DNA of 64,000 nt. Source: Deltaproteobacteria bacterium (GTDB lineage: Bacteria; Myxococcota_A; Polyangia; GCA-2747355). The stretch spans positions 310,001 through 374,000 of the forward strand of contig JACKDQ010000005.1 in NCBI GenBank assembly GCA_020633415.1, given 5' to 3'. The notes beneath the pieces were generated by a model. It saw only the letters and a program-made list of their open reading frames with translations. It was not told where the DNA came from and did not search any database. The translations under genes and the position numbers were made by a program. This document shows positions 1 to 7,707 of this stretch, one piece after another (position 1 is the first letter of the stretch; each line of letters starts with the position of its first letter).

Positions 1-1
1 T

Positions 2-874
2 CTGCAGCGGCTGCGGGCGATGTCGGTCACCGGCCTGGTCGGTGAGATGGTCCATGAGCTGTTCGGTGGACGGCACAAGCGGCGAATCGATGGCCGTCAC
101 ATCGAAGTCCGCGTGCGGTTGACATTGGCTGAGGCTTTTACTGGTGCCAGAAGCACGGTCAGCTATGCGGTGACCGAGGTTTGCCGAAGCTGCCACGGCG
201 ATGGGGCCAGTCCGGGAGGGCGTCGCCCTTGCGATCGCTGCGGCGCGCGCGGTGAGCTGCGCGAAGGCGGTTTGTTGGCGATCCCACGACCGTGCCCGCG
301 CTGCGGTGGGCAGAAACAGATCATCGCCGCACTCTGCAAGACTTGCGGTGGGCTGGGCAACGTCGAGGTCGAGCGCAGTTATCGGATTTCGTTGCCAGCG
401 GGGATTCGCGACGGTGAGCGACGCCATGTAGCGGGGCAAGGCGAGCCCGGGCGTTTCGGTGGCCAGGCCGGCGATCTTCGCGTGCTGATCCAGGTCGAGC
501 AGGAGCCTCTGCTCAAGCTTTCTGGCGACGACATCCTCGTCGAGTTGCCGGTTACCTTTGTCGAAGCGACGCTCGGCTCGAGCCGCGAGGTGCCGACCCT
601 CGATGGCCCGGTCAAAATGAAGATCCCGCCCGCGACCGAGAGCGGTCGACGTTTTCGCCTGCGCGGGCGCGGTTTCCGTCGGCGCGTAGGCCATGGTCGG
701 GGCGATCAGCTGGTGGAGATTCGCTTGGAGACGCCGCGCGCGCTCAGCGAAGAAGCCATCGAAGCCCTGCGCGACTTCGAGCAGGCGCTGCCCGACACCG
801 CGCACCCGTTGCGTCAGCGCTACCTGGACGCTCTCTCGCAAGCCAAGTCGAGGTTAGACGATGAGCGAAGCTGA
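2..874 (+). CDS. dnaJ: DnaJ-type molecular chaperone, zinc-finger and substrate-binding part (5' partial)
   Basis: Co-chaperone of the Hsp40 family that would hand unfolded protein to DnaK in the cytoplasm. The visible part has a beta-domain opening (FGGRHKRRIDGRHIEVRVRL), then four Cys motifs from about residue 55 counted from the ATG at 20: CRSCHGDG, CDRCGARG, CPRCGGQK and CKTCGGLG, followed by the C-terminal domain with GIRDGERRHVAGQGEPG. The third motif lacks the usual final glycines. The frame stays open to the window edge, so the ATG at 20 is probably internal and a J domain, if present, lies outside; absence of the J domain cannot be judged here. The stop overlaps the next gene by 14 bases, so the chaperone and the membrane protease are probably co-transcribed and translationally coupled. 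Confidence 0.82.
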   Translation: MQRLRAMSVTGLVGEMVHELFGGRHKRRIDGRHIEVRVRLTLAEAFTGARSTVSYAVTEVCRSCHGDGASPGGRRPCDRCGARGELREGGLLAIPRPCPRCGGQKQIIAALCKTCGGLGNVEVERSYRISLPAGIRDGERRHVAGQGEPGRFGGQAGDLRVLIQVEQEPLLKLSGDDILVELPVTFVEATLGSSREVPTLDGPVKMKIPPATESGRRFRLRGRGFRRRVGHGRGDQLVEIRLETPRALSEEAIEALRDFEQALPDTAHPLRQRYLDALSQAKSRLDDERS

Positions 875-1832
875 CGTTCAGCGCCCGGCGAATCTTCACC
901 TGCATATCGGCTTGTTTGTGCTGACCTGCTTGTCGACGACCTGGGCCGGCGTAACCTACATCATGCCCGGCGCCGATCTGGCGACGCGCTGGGCGCACCT
1001 CGCCGATGGTGCCGCGTTCTCGATCAGTATTATGGCAATCCTCCTGACCCACGAGATGGGGCACTACCTGCTGGCTCGCTATCATAAGGTCCCAGCCAGC
1101 TTGCCGTTTTTTATCCCGTTGCCCTTTGGGATGATCGGCACCCTCGGGGCAGTGATCAGCATGCGTCGGGAGATTCGCGACCGCAACGCGCTGATCGACA
1201 TCGGTGCTGCCGGACCGCTAGCTGGCTTGCTGATCGCGATTCCGGTGTTGATCTACGGCTTGTCGATATCGGAGGTGATCGTTACCCCGGGTGGCATGCT
1301 CGAGGGCAACTCGCTGTTGTATGCCGCGCTAAAATTCCTCGCCAAAGGCGAGTTCTTGCCGCACCAGGAAACGGCCTTCTTTTGGACCTACCGCGTCGAT
1401 GTGGCGCTTAGCCCGGTCGCTTGGGCGGGCTGGGTCGGTCTGCTGGTCACGATGATCAATCTGCTACCGATCGGCCAGCTCGACGGTGGCCACATCGCTT
1501 ACGCATATTTCGGCAGTCGTCAGAATCGCGCCTCCCAGCTCTTTCACCGCTTGCTGTTGCCGCTCGCTCTTGGTTGCGCGGCGTTCTCGCTGTGGGAAGT
1601 CTCGCGCCTGTTACCGCTGTCGATCGGCTTCAGCGTGGCGATGATGTCGGCGATGCCTTGGCTGGTCTGGTGGGCGCTGCTCAAGCTGATGCGGCGGATG
1701 AGTGGCGGTGTCTACCATCCGCCGGTCGATAACGGCGAGCTGACCGTCGGTCGTCGCTGGCTCGCGCGGCTGGTATTCGCTGTGTTTATTGTGATTTTTG
1801 CGCCGATTCCAATGCGCTTTACGATCGGCTAG
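861..1832 (+). CDS. M50 (site-2 type) intramembrane metalloprotease
   Basis: A 323-residue multi-pass zinc protease that would cleave substrates within the inner membrane. The zinc-binding HEMGH is at residues 64-68 inside a membrane segment, and the third-ligand motif N200-L-L-P203-(4)-D208-G209 is in a later segment, matching the NxxPxxxxDG signature of the S2P/RseP superfamily. Several further hydrophobic segments follow to the C-terminus. No PDZ domain is visible, so it resembles the short stand-alone M50 group rather than RseP. The ATG at 861 has an AGG ribosome site 7 bases upstream and overlaps the end of the DnaJ-type gene. Together with the sensor kinase 40 bases downstream this suggests an envelope- or protein-stress context, but the substrate is unknown. 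Confidence 0.85.
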   Translation: MSEADVQRPANLHLHIGLFVLTCLSTTWAGVTYIMPGADLATRWAHLADGAAFSISIMAILLTHEMGHYLLARYHKVPASLPFFIPLPFGMIGTLGAVISMRREIRDRNALIDIGAAGPLAGLLIAIPVLIYGLSISEVIVTPGGMLEGNSLLYAALKFLAKGEFLPHQETAFFWTYRVDVALSPVAWAGWVGLLVTMINLLPIGQLDGGHIAYAYFGSRQNRASQLFHRLLLPLALGCAAFSLWEVSRLLPLSIGFSVAMMSAMPWLVWWALLKLMRRMSGGVYHPPVDNGELTVGRRWLARLVFAVFIVIFAPIPMRFTIG

Positions 1833-1872
1833 CCTTGTCACCGGCGTGACCTTGGGGCATGGTTAAGGACCA

Positions 1873-3195
1873 ATGGACCTGCTCGATCAGGCGGTGACCC
1901 TAACGGAAATCGTCGACGAGGAAGCACTGCAGCGCGTCTGCGAGACGTTCGCCAAGCTGCATGATCTCGCCTTCTCGATCGTCGACGACCAAGGGCTTGT
2001 CATCGTCAGGCACGGCGAACCCAGCGTCTGCTGCAATCCAGCGCAGTCAGCTGGTGCTTTGGGCATTACCGGAGCGCCCGCCCATCCAACCGTGGTCGAT
2101 GCGCTGGTTGAGACCGCCACCGAACAGACGGCAACGACCTGCGCTTGTGGCGCCCGCTATCGGATCGCCGCCCTACGCCATGAGGGGATCGTCTTGGGCT
2201 ACGCGGTCTTCGGTCCGTTTGTCGAGCCCTCCGAACGAGCGCCCAGTGCCGTCGCAAAGAGCGCCGATGAGGTGGTCTGCAAGGCGCTCGACGGCACGTT
2301 GAAACTGATCTCGGTGATCGTCCAGAGCGGCTACGCGCGTCATCTGACCTCGCAGATTCATATCGCCGCGATCCAAGACGCTTACAACGAGCTGCAGGAA
2401 AAAAACCGAAGACTTGCCGATTCGCTGGACCGTCTCAAGGAGCTCGACCGCGTCAAAAGCAGCTTTTTGGCGACGGTTAGCCACGAGCTGCGGACGCCGC
2501 TGACGTCGATCATCGGCTACAGCGAGATGATGATCGAAGGGATCACCGGCGAGCTGACCTCTCAGCAGACCGACTACCTGCATATCATCATGGAGAAGGG
2601 TGATCAGTTGCTGCAGATCATCAACGAGATCCTCGATATCTCCAAGATCGAAACCGGCAACGTTCAGCTGAGCTATCAGGTCTTTCCGGTCGCCCGCTTC
2701 CTTGAGGAACTCAAGGGTGTGGTCATGCCGCACGTGCGTCGCAAGCGGCTGACACTGACCAGCTCGCTCGAAGGCGCTCAGGACGTGCAAATCGAGGCCG
2801 ATCGGGTCAAGACGCGTCAAGTGCTGCTCAATCTGCTATCCAACGCGATCAAGTTTACGCCCGACGGTGGGACCGTCGACATCACGATGCGGACGCTGCC
2901 CGGCGAGGACGGCTCAGACGCGCTGCTCGAGGTTCGCGTTTCCGACAGCGGCGTGGGCGTTCCTCTGGAAAGTCGCGAACGGATCTTTGAGGCCTTCTTT
3001 CAGGTCGACGGCTCGGCGACCCGCCAATTTGGTGGCACCGGTTTGGGCCTCTCGATCGTGCGACATTTCGTGGGTGCGCACGGCGGCGAGGTTTGGGTTG
3101 AGGATCGTCCGGACCCCCAAGAGTCCGGCGCCGTTTTCGTGGTTCGCCTGCCGCTCTCGCGCCGCGGCGGGGCTCCGGCGCAGGCGGGCAACTGA
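1873..3195 (+). CDS. Sensor histidine kinase with N-terminal PocR-type sensory domain
   Basis: A 440-residue histidine kinase without obvious membrane segments, so probably cytoplasmic. Residues about 10-155 look like a PocR domain, a ligand-sensing fold known from propanediol regulation, with clustered cysteines (SVCCNP and TTCACGARY) that might bind metal or a cofactor. A coiled-coil linker follows (NELQEKNRRLADSLDRLKEL). The HisKA box is FLATVSHELRTPLTSIIGYS, with phospho-acceptor H204. The ATPase domain shows NLLSNAIKFTPDGG, DSGVGVP and GGTGLGLSI. The start has a good AAGGA ribosome site. No response regulator is encoded next to it, so the partner is elsewhere. It lies 4 bases before the first CNNM/CBS gene, which suggests a common transcript. 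Confidence 0.85.
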   Translation: MDLLDQAVTLTEIVDEEALQRVCETFAKLHDLAFSIVDDQGLVIVRHGEPSVCCNPAQSAGALGITGAPAHPTVVDALVETATEQTATTCACGARYRIAALRHEGIVLGYAVFGPFVEPSERAPSAVAKSADEVVCKALDGTLKLISVIVQSGYARHLTSQIHIAAIQDAYNELQEKNRRLADSLDRLKELDRVKSSFLATVSHELRTPLTSIIGYSEMMIEGITGELTSQQTDYLHIIMEKGDQLLQIINEILDISKIETGNVQLSYQVFPVARFLEELKGVVMPHVRRKRLTLTSSLEGAQDVQIEADRVKTRQVLLNLLSNAIKFTPDGGTVDITMRTLPGEDGSDALLEVRVSDSGVGVPLESRERIFEAFFQVDGSATRQFGGTGLGLSIVRHFVGAHGGEVWVEDRPDPQESGAVFVVRLPLSRRGGAPAQAGN

Positions 3196-3199
3196 GACG

Positions 3200-4240
3200 A
3201 TGGAAGCTGACATTATCCTCCGCTTGCTGCTGTTCATCGCGCTGCTGGCCATGTCCGGTTTCTTCTCTGGGTCCGAGACGGCGCTGTTTTCCTTGGGGCC
3301 TGTGCAGATCATGCGTCTCGAGGAAGAGCATCACCCGCGGGTCGGCTTGCTCAAGCGATTGCTTGCACAGCCGCGCCGTCTGATCGCGACGATCTTTATC
3401 GGCAACGAGTTTGTCAATGTTGGATCGTCGGCGCTGATGGCGTCAGTCATCGACCGCGGTTTGCATCAGCAGGGCCGTCTGGTGGTCACCGTGGTCTCTA
3501 CGGCGATCTCGGTGCTGTTGATTCTGATGTTCGGCGAGCTGCTGCCCAAGAACATCGCTGCACGCACATCAGAATCATGGGCGCTGCGTTCCACCCGACC
3601 GATCGCACTTTTGGCTTTCGTGATGGCGCCACTGCGCTGGTCGATCGAGCGGATCGCCGACTTTGTCGTGCGGCTGGTCGGCAGCGGACGCCCTGAGGAT
3701 CAGCTTGCCAAGGTCGGTGAAGCCGAGTTTCGCACGATGGTTGACGTCGTTTCGAAAGAAGGTGAGCTCAACCAGCGCGAGACCAACTTCATTCACAACA
3801 TCTTCGAGCTCGGCGAGCGTCGCGTTGGCACGGTGATGACACCCGCGGCGCGGGTGTTCGCACTCAGCGTCGAGCTCAGCCTGCCCGAGGTTCTCGATCA
3901 GGTTCGCGGCAATATCTACAGCCGCGTACCGATTTTTGACGGCACGCGTGATCGGATCATCGGGATCGTTCACGCTAAGGACCTCGTAGCGATCGCCCAC
4001 CGCCTGGGCAAGCAGCCTCGGCGCTTGCGCGACATCCTGCACCCGGCCTACTTTGTGCCGCGTACCACGGTTTGCGACCAGCTATTTCGCGAGTTTCGCC
4101 GACGTCGCACCCACATGGCGCTGGTTGTCGATGAATACGGTCGCTTCGCTGGTCTAGTCACGATGGAGGATTTGCTCGAGGAGATGTTTGGCGAGATCGT
4201 CGACGAAAAAGAGGTCCCAGCCGACGAGGGCTTGCGATGA
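3200..4240 (+). CDS. CNNM/CBS-domain membrane protein (CorC/HlyC type), short form
   Basis: A 346-residue inner-membrane protein of the family linked to Mg2+/Co2+ export and formerly called hemolysin-like. The N-terminal CNNM (DUF21) domain begins with hydrophobic helices and the SGSETALFSL motif, and a CBS pair follows (TVMTPAARVFALSV to VDEYGRFAGLVTMEDLLEEM). It stops about 12 residues after the CBS pair, so the C-terminal CorC_HlyC domain found in its neighbour is missing. An open frame extends back into the kinase gene, but the ATG at 3200, 4 bases after the kinase stop, places the start at the first hydrophobic helix. It overlaps the next gene by 4 bases (ATGA). Ion specificity is not visible from sequence. 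Confidence 0.85.
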   Translation: MEADIILRLLLFIALLAMSGFFSGSETALFSLGPVQIMRLEEEHHPRVGLLKRLLAQPRRLIATIFIGNEFVNVGSSALMASVIDRGLHQQGRLVVTVVSTAISVLLILMFGELLPKNIAARTSESWALRSTRPIALLAFVMAPLRWSIERIADFVVRLVGSGRPEDQLAKVGEAEFRTMVDVVSKEGELNQRETNFIHNIFELGERRVGTVMTPAARVFALSVELSLPEVLDQVRGNIYSRVPIFDGTRDRIIGIVHAKDLVAIAHRLGKQPRRLRDILHPAYFVPRTTVCDQLFREFRRRRTHMALVVDEYGRFAGLVTMEDLLEEMFGEIVDEKEVPADEGLR

Positions 4241-5484
4241 CCACAGTGATCATCGTCCTGGCGATCTGCCTGCTGTCCGAGGCATTCTTTTCCGGATCGG
4301 AGCTCGCGCTGATCTCGGCCGATAAGGTCAAGCTGCGCAACGCGGCCGAAGGCGCCAGTCCGCGGCGTCGACGGATGATTTTGGCGTTTCTCGACGAGCC
4401 CGGCGATCTGATCTCCGCGGCGCTTACCGGAACCAACATCTGCGTGGTTCTCAGTACGGTCACGACGACCGTCGCATTGTTGCCACGCTTTCCGGCCCAC
4501 GCCGAGCTGATCTCCTTAGGGGTGATTGCCCCAATGGTGCTCGTCTTTGGTGAGATCCTGCCCAAGAGCATCTTTCAGCACTATGCCGATCAAACGGCCG
4601 AGCGCTTGGTGGTTGTGCTCTCTTGGGTGCGGATCGCATTTTTGCCGGTTGTTGCCCTTGGTCGCTCGCTAACCACGGTGATGTTGCGTCTGATGAATAT
4701 CGAGATCGAGCAGCGGATGATGACTCGCGACGAGCTGCGCTTGTTGATCACCCTGCCGACGCGCAAGGGCGCCGACGCGATCAGCGAGCAAGAGCAGCAG
4801 ATGGTCTCGCGCGTGTTCGACTTTTCGGAAACCGTTGTTGAAGAGGTGATGCTGCCGTTGTCGGAAGTCGCTGCTCTTCCGCACGATGCGCTGGCCGAGC
4901 AAGCGGCGGCTGAGATCAGCGAGAAGCGGCATACCCGTTTGCCTGTCTATCGCGACCGTGTCGATCAGATCGAGGGGATTGTGCACACCTTCGACGTGCT
5001 GGCCGCGCCCACGGGCGCACAGGTCGCCGATCTCGCGCGTCCGGCGATTTTCGTGCCTGAGAACCAGCCCGCCGTCGATACCCTCGTGCGTCTGCAGCGT
5101 GAGGCCCAGCAGATGGCCGTGGTCGTCGATGAGTACGGTGGCGCGGTGGGCGTAGTGACCGTTGAAGATATCATCGAGGAGATCGTCGGAGATATTCGCG
5201 ACGAGTACGATGAGGCTGAACAGAATACGATCCGCAAGATTTCAACAGACGTCTACCACGTGCTAGCCCGCACCGAGATCGACACCTTCAACAAGGTAAC
5301 AGGCATCATGCTTCCGGAGTGCGAGGATTACGAAACGCTCGCTGGTCTGGTGCTCGACCGTCTAGAGCGCATCCCGGCAAGTGGCGAACAACTGGTGCTG
5401 GAGAACGGCATCACACTCACTGTGACCAAGGCCAGCGAGCGCCTGGTTGAAGAAGTGATCGTGCGCCGCAAGACCAAGAGGTAG
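4237..5484 (+). CDS. CNNM/CBS/CorC_HlyC membrane protein, full-length form
   Basis: A 415-residue paralogue of the preceding gene. It has a CNNM transmembrane domain ([17 protein letters not shown]), then a CBS pair ([15 protein letters not shown] through [20 protein letters not shown]), then the complete C-terminal CorC_HlyC transporter-associated domain (from about [17 protein letters not shown] to the end). Family members are implicated in Mg2+/Co2+ efflux and resistance. The first codon overlaps the stop of the short form, which argues for coupled translation and possibly a heteromeric transporter of a long and a short subunit. The latter is an inference; tandem CNNM genes are common in bacteria. 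Confidence 0.86.
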   Translation: MTTVIIVLAICLLSEAFFSGSELALISADKVKLRNAAEGASPRRRRMILAFLDEPGDLISAALTGTNICVVLSTVTTTVALLPRFPAHAELISLGVIAPMVLVFGEILPKSIFQHYADQTAERLVVVLSWVRIAFLPVVALGRSLTTVMLRLMNIEIEQRMMTRDELRLLITLPTRKGADAISEQEQQMVSRVFDFSETVVEEVMLPLSEVAALPHDALAEQAAAEISEKRHTRLPVYRDRVDQIEGIVHTFDVLAAPTGAQVADLARPAIFVPENQPAVDTLVRLQREAQQMAVVVDEYGGAVGVVTVEDIIEEIVGDIRDEYDEAEQNTIRKISTDVYHVLARTEIDTFNKVTGIMLPECEDYETLAGLVLDRLERIPASGEQLVLENGITLTVTKASERLVEEVIVRRKTKR

Positions 5485-5487
5485 CCG

Positions 5488-6813
5488 ATGGCGCTGGAAA
5501 CGGGCAAGCATCTCTATATCGACTGTTTCTCGGGCATCGCTGGGGACATGTTCATCGGTGCGATGATCGATCTTGGCTTGCCGACCGAGGTACTCGAGGC
5601 GGGCATTGCCAGCCTCGGGCTGAGCGGCTATCGGCTGAGCTTTGGCCGCAAGCAGCATCTCTCGATCGAGGGCTGTGACTTTCGCGTGCACGTCGACCAC
5701 GAGCATCACGATCACCACGAACATCACGATCACCACGCGCATCACGATCACCACGAGCATCACGATCACCACGAGCATCACGATGACCACGAGCATCACG
5801 AGCATCACGAGCATCACGAGCATCACGAGCATCACGAGCATCGCCGTTTTGCCGAGATTCGCCAGCTGATCGAGCGGTCGAGATTGTCCGGTGCCGTCAA
5901 GAACCGCGCGCTGGCGATGTTTCTGCGCGTCGCCGAGGCCGAAGCGGCACTTCACGGGACGACCGTCGACGAAGTGCAGTTCCACGAAGTCGGTGCGATC
6001 GACTCGATCGTCGACATCGTTGGTGCGGCGATCGCGCTAGATCATCTGGCACCGGCAGCAGTGAGCAGTCGGCCGGTCCCACTGGGGCACGGAACGACGC
6101 ACTGTGCGCATGGTGTGATGCCCGTTCCCGCACCCGCGACGTTGGAGATCCTGCGAGGCTGTCAGGTTGAAGACGGCGGCGTCGCGATGGAGCTGTGCAC
6201 TCCGACGGGGGCGGCGATCATCGCTCAGAACGTCTCTGCTTTTGGTGAGTTGCCGACTGGCCGGTTGCTCGCTTCGGGCTACGGTGCTGGAGATCGGTCG
6301 CTCGAATCCCGGCCCAATCATTTGCGTCTGGTGCTGCTCGATACGGTCGCAGATGTTCGGGCGACCGCGGGAAATGTGGTTCTGCTCGAGGCAAATCTTG
6401 ACGATATGAACCCCGAATGGGCCGGGCACCTGTTGGAGCAGGCATTCGAAGGCGGCGCGCTCGATGCCTGGATCGCGCCGATTACCATGAAAAAGAGCCG
6501 CCCAGCATTGCTGCTGTCGTTGCTCGGCCAACCTGCCGATGAGCAGCGTTTGGTCGACTTGCTGCTGCGCGAGACGACTACCTTGGGCATCCGCCGGCAG
6601 TTGGTTGCCCGGCATACGGTCGCGCGCCAGACGCGCGAGGTTCAGTCGGAATATGGCGCGGTGCTGGTCAAAGAGGCCTATCGCGATGGCGCGCGGATCA
6701 ATCTTGCGCCCGAGTATGAGAGCTGTCGACAGCTCGCCAAGGCCCACGGCGTACCGCTCAAGGAGGTCTATGCCGCGGCGCTGGTCGCTGCGCGGGCGAT
6801 AGCGACTGAGTAG
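5488..6813 (+). CDS. larC: Nickel-pincer cofactor biosynthesis protein LarC with His-rich insert
   Basis: A 441-residue LarC homologue, the CTP-dependent cyclometallase that inserts nickel into the pincer cofactor of lactate racemase-type enzymes. Recognised from the start YIDCFSGIAGDMFIGAMIDLG, the FHEVGAIDSIVDIVGAA block, the VPLGHGTTHCAHGVMPVPAPAT block, and the C-terminal half with ANLDDMNPEWAGHL and PITMKKSRPALLLSLL. Residues about 71-119 are a long run of His with Asp and Glu built on DNA repeats; such inserts occur in LarC and nickel-storage proteins and probably hold nickel. The start is 3 bases after the upstream stop with a GAGG ribosome site. No larA, larB or larE is in the window, so the recipient enzyme is encoded elsewhere. 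Confidence 0.92.
   Translation: MALETGKHLYIDCFSGIAGDMFIGAMIDLGLPTEVLEAGIASLGLSGYRLSFGRKQHLSIEGCDFRVHVDHEHHDHHEHHDHHAHHDHHEHHDHHEHHDDHEHHEHHEHHEHHEHHEHRRFAEIRQLIERSRLSGAVKNRALAMFLRVAEAEAALHGTTVDEVQFHEVGAIDSIVDIVGAAIALDHLAPAAVSSRPVPLGHGTTHCAHGVMPVPAPATLEILRGCQVEDGGVAMELCTPTGAAIIAQNVSAFGELPTGRLLASGYGAGDRSLESRPNHLRLVLLDTVADVRATAGNVVLLEANLDDMNPEWAGHLLEQAFEGGALDAWIAPITMKKSRPALLLSLLGQPADEQRLVDLLLRETTTLGIRRQLVARHTVARQTREVQSEYGAVLVKEAYRDGARINLAPEYESCRQLAKAHGVPLKEVYAAALVAARAIATE
5701..5844 (+). repeat. In-frame tandem repeat encoding the LarC His-rich segment
   Basis: Five 18-base units (5701-5790, unit GAGCATCACGATCACCAC with single-base variants) are followed by six 9-base units (5791-5844, unit GAGCATCAC, the last changed to end in CGC). 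Each unit is a whole number of codons, so length changes keep the frame. The near identity of the 9-base units suggests recent expansion by slippage or unequal recombination. Confidence 0.9.
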
Positions 6814-6878
6814 CTAGCGCGGCTGGCCGGGTGCGGAGATCGGGATGCGAGCGAGCCGACGGAGCCGGGCTGCGCTAG
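6814..6878. terminator. Imperfect inverted repeat between convergent genes
   Basis: Arms CTAGCGCGGCTGGCCGG (6814-6830) and CCGGGCTGCGCTAG (6865-6878) can pair with a short bulge across a long loop, between the larC stop and the stop of the minus-strand acidic protein. There is no U-run on either strand, so a classical intrinsic terminator is not shown; it may be a bidirectional stem-loop end. Confidence 0.3.
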
Positions 6879-7525
6879 CGTGGCTCGATGTCGTGCTCGG
6901 TCGTGGGGTCGTCATCTTCGAGGTGCAGGTCCTCTTCGACGACATCCGATGTCATGTCGAGCAGGGGCTCGTCGATCGCTGTCGTATGCTCGGCGGTGAT
7001 GTCCTGCAGGTCGGTGTCGAGGTTTTCACCGAGCGCAGCGTCGAAATCGGCAGCGACCGTATCTGTGGCATCCTCGAGCACCTCAGACATCGGCGTGATC
7101 GCTGTTGCATCGTTGTCGATCGGATAACTAGCCATTGGCTCGGGCACGGGCGTGACGGCCGTGGCCTCTTGGTCGGTGGCCTGGATCTCGCTCAGATCGT
7201 GCTCGGTCGTCACATCATTGTCATGGTCATGGTCGCCGGCTGGATCGAATTGCTCGGCGGCATCGGGCAGTGTGCCGAACAACAATCGATGCGCGTCAGG
7301 CGACAGTTCGCTGCGATCGATATCGAAACGCGCGAGTGCTCGGGCGATCACCGAGACCTTTTCCGTCGCAGAGCTGCGGCGCTCGACGATCACACGCCAC
7401 TGGTTGCGTACTCGGCAAAGACCGCCACCGTTAAGGCCTTCTCCGGTGAACTGATCGTAGACCACTGCCACGTCGAGTTTCTTGGCGAGCGCTTCAAGCT
7501 CGCTCAGCGTCGCTTGACTATCCAT
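6875..7525 (-). CDS. Hypothetical acidic protein with conserved N-terminal domain
   Basis: A 216-residue protein of unknown function. Residues 1-90 look like a compact conserved domain (LAKKLDVAVVYDQF, then GGGLCRVRNQWRVIVERRSS, then KVSVIARALARFDID and AHRLLFGTLP), similar to small hypothetical proteins that recur in deltaproteobacteria. Residues about 95-216 are low-complexity and rich in Asp, Glu, Thr and Ala, probably disordered, with repeated short TEHD and DNDATAITP-like segments. No signal peptide or membrane helix is visible. The ATG has an AAGGA ribosome site 8 bases upstream, and a perfect TTGACA lies on the same strand at 7562-7557. It is divergent from the AAA/TPR gene. Confidence 0.6.
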   Translation of the reverse strand: MDSQATLSELEALAKKLDVAVVYDQFTGEGLNGGGLCRVRNQWRVIVERRSSATEKVSVIARALARFDIDRSELSPDAHRLLFGTLPDAAEQFDPAGDHDHDNDVTTEHDLSEIQATDQEATAVTPVPEPMASYPIDNDATAITPMSEVLEDATDTVAADFDAALGENLDTDLQDITAEHTTAIDEPLLDMTSDVVEEDLHLEDDDPTTEHDIEPR

Positions 7526-7707
7526 GGCAGAATCCTTGCCTGTAAGCGGGGGCCGGTGTCAAGGTCGATGGCAGGGAGCGTCGCGGACCACTCGTAATTT
7601 GCCTTTTAATGACAGTCGGTTGGCGGCGCGTGCTCCGACGGCGAACAGGTCTTGCCCTCGCGCCCGGGCGATGGTAGTCGCACTGCCTGGGCGGTTGGTG
7701 AGAGAGG

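Noticed and set aside
2173..2820. 215-codon minus-strand frame inside the histidine kinase gene
   Set aside because: Antisense to the conserved HisKA region, with no motif.
2867..3199. Upstream extension of the first CNNM/CBS gene
   Set aside because: The extra 111 codons run through the kinase ATPase domain in a wrong frame. The ATG at 3200 matches the family start.
5701..5844. CRISPR-like array
   Set aside because: The repeats are short, contiguous and in-frame, without unique spacers. They encode the His-rich loop of LarC.
5362..5985. 207-codon minus-strand frame with Met/Val-rich repeats
   Set aside because: It is the reverse reading of the LarC His-repeat DNA, not a gene.
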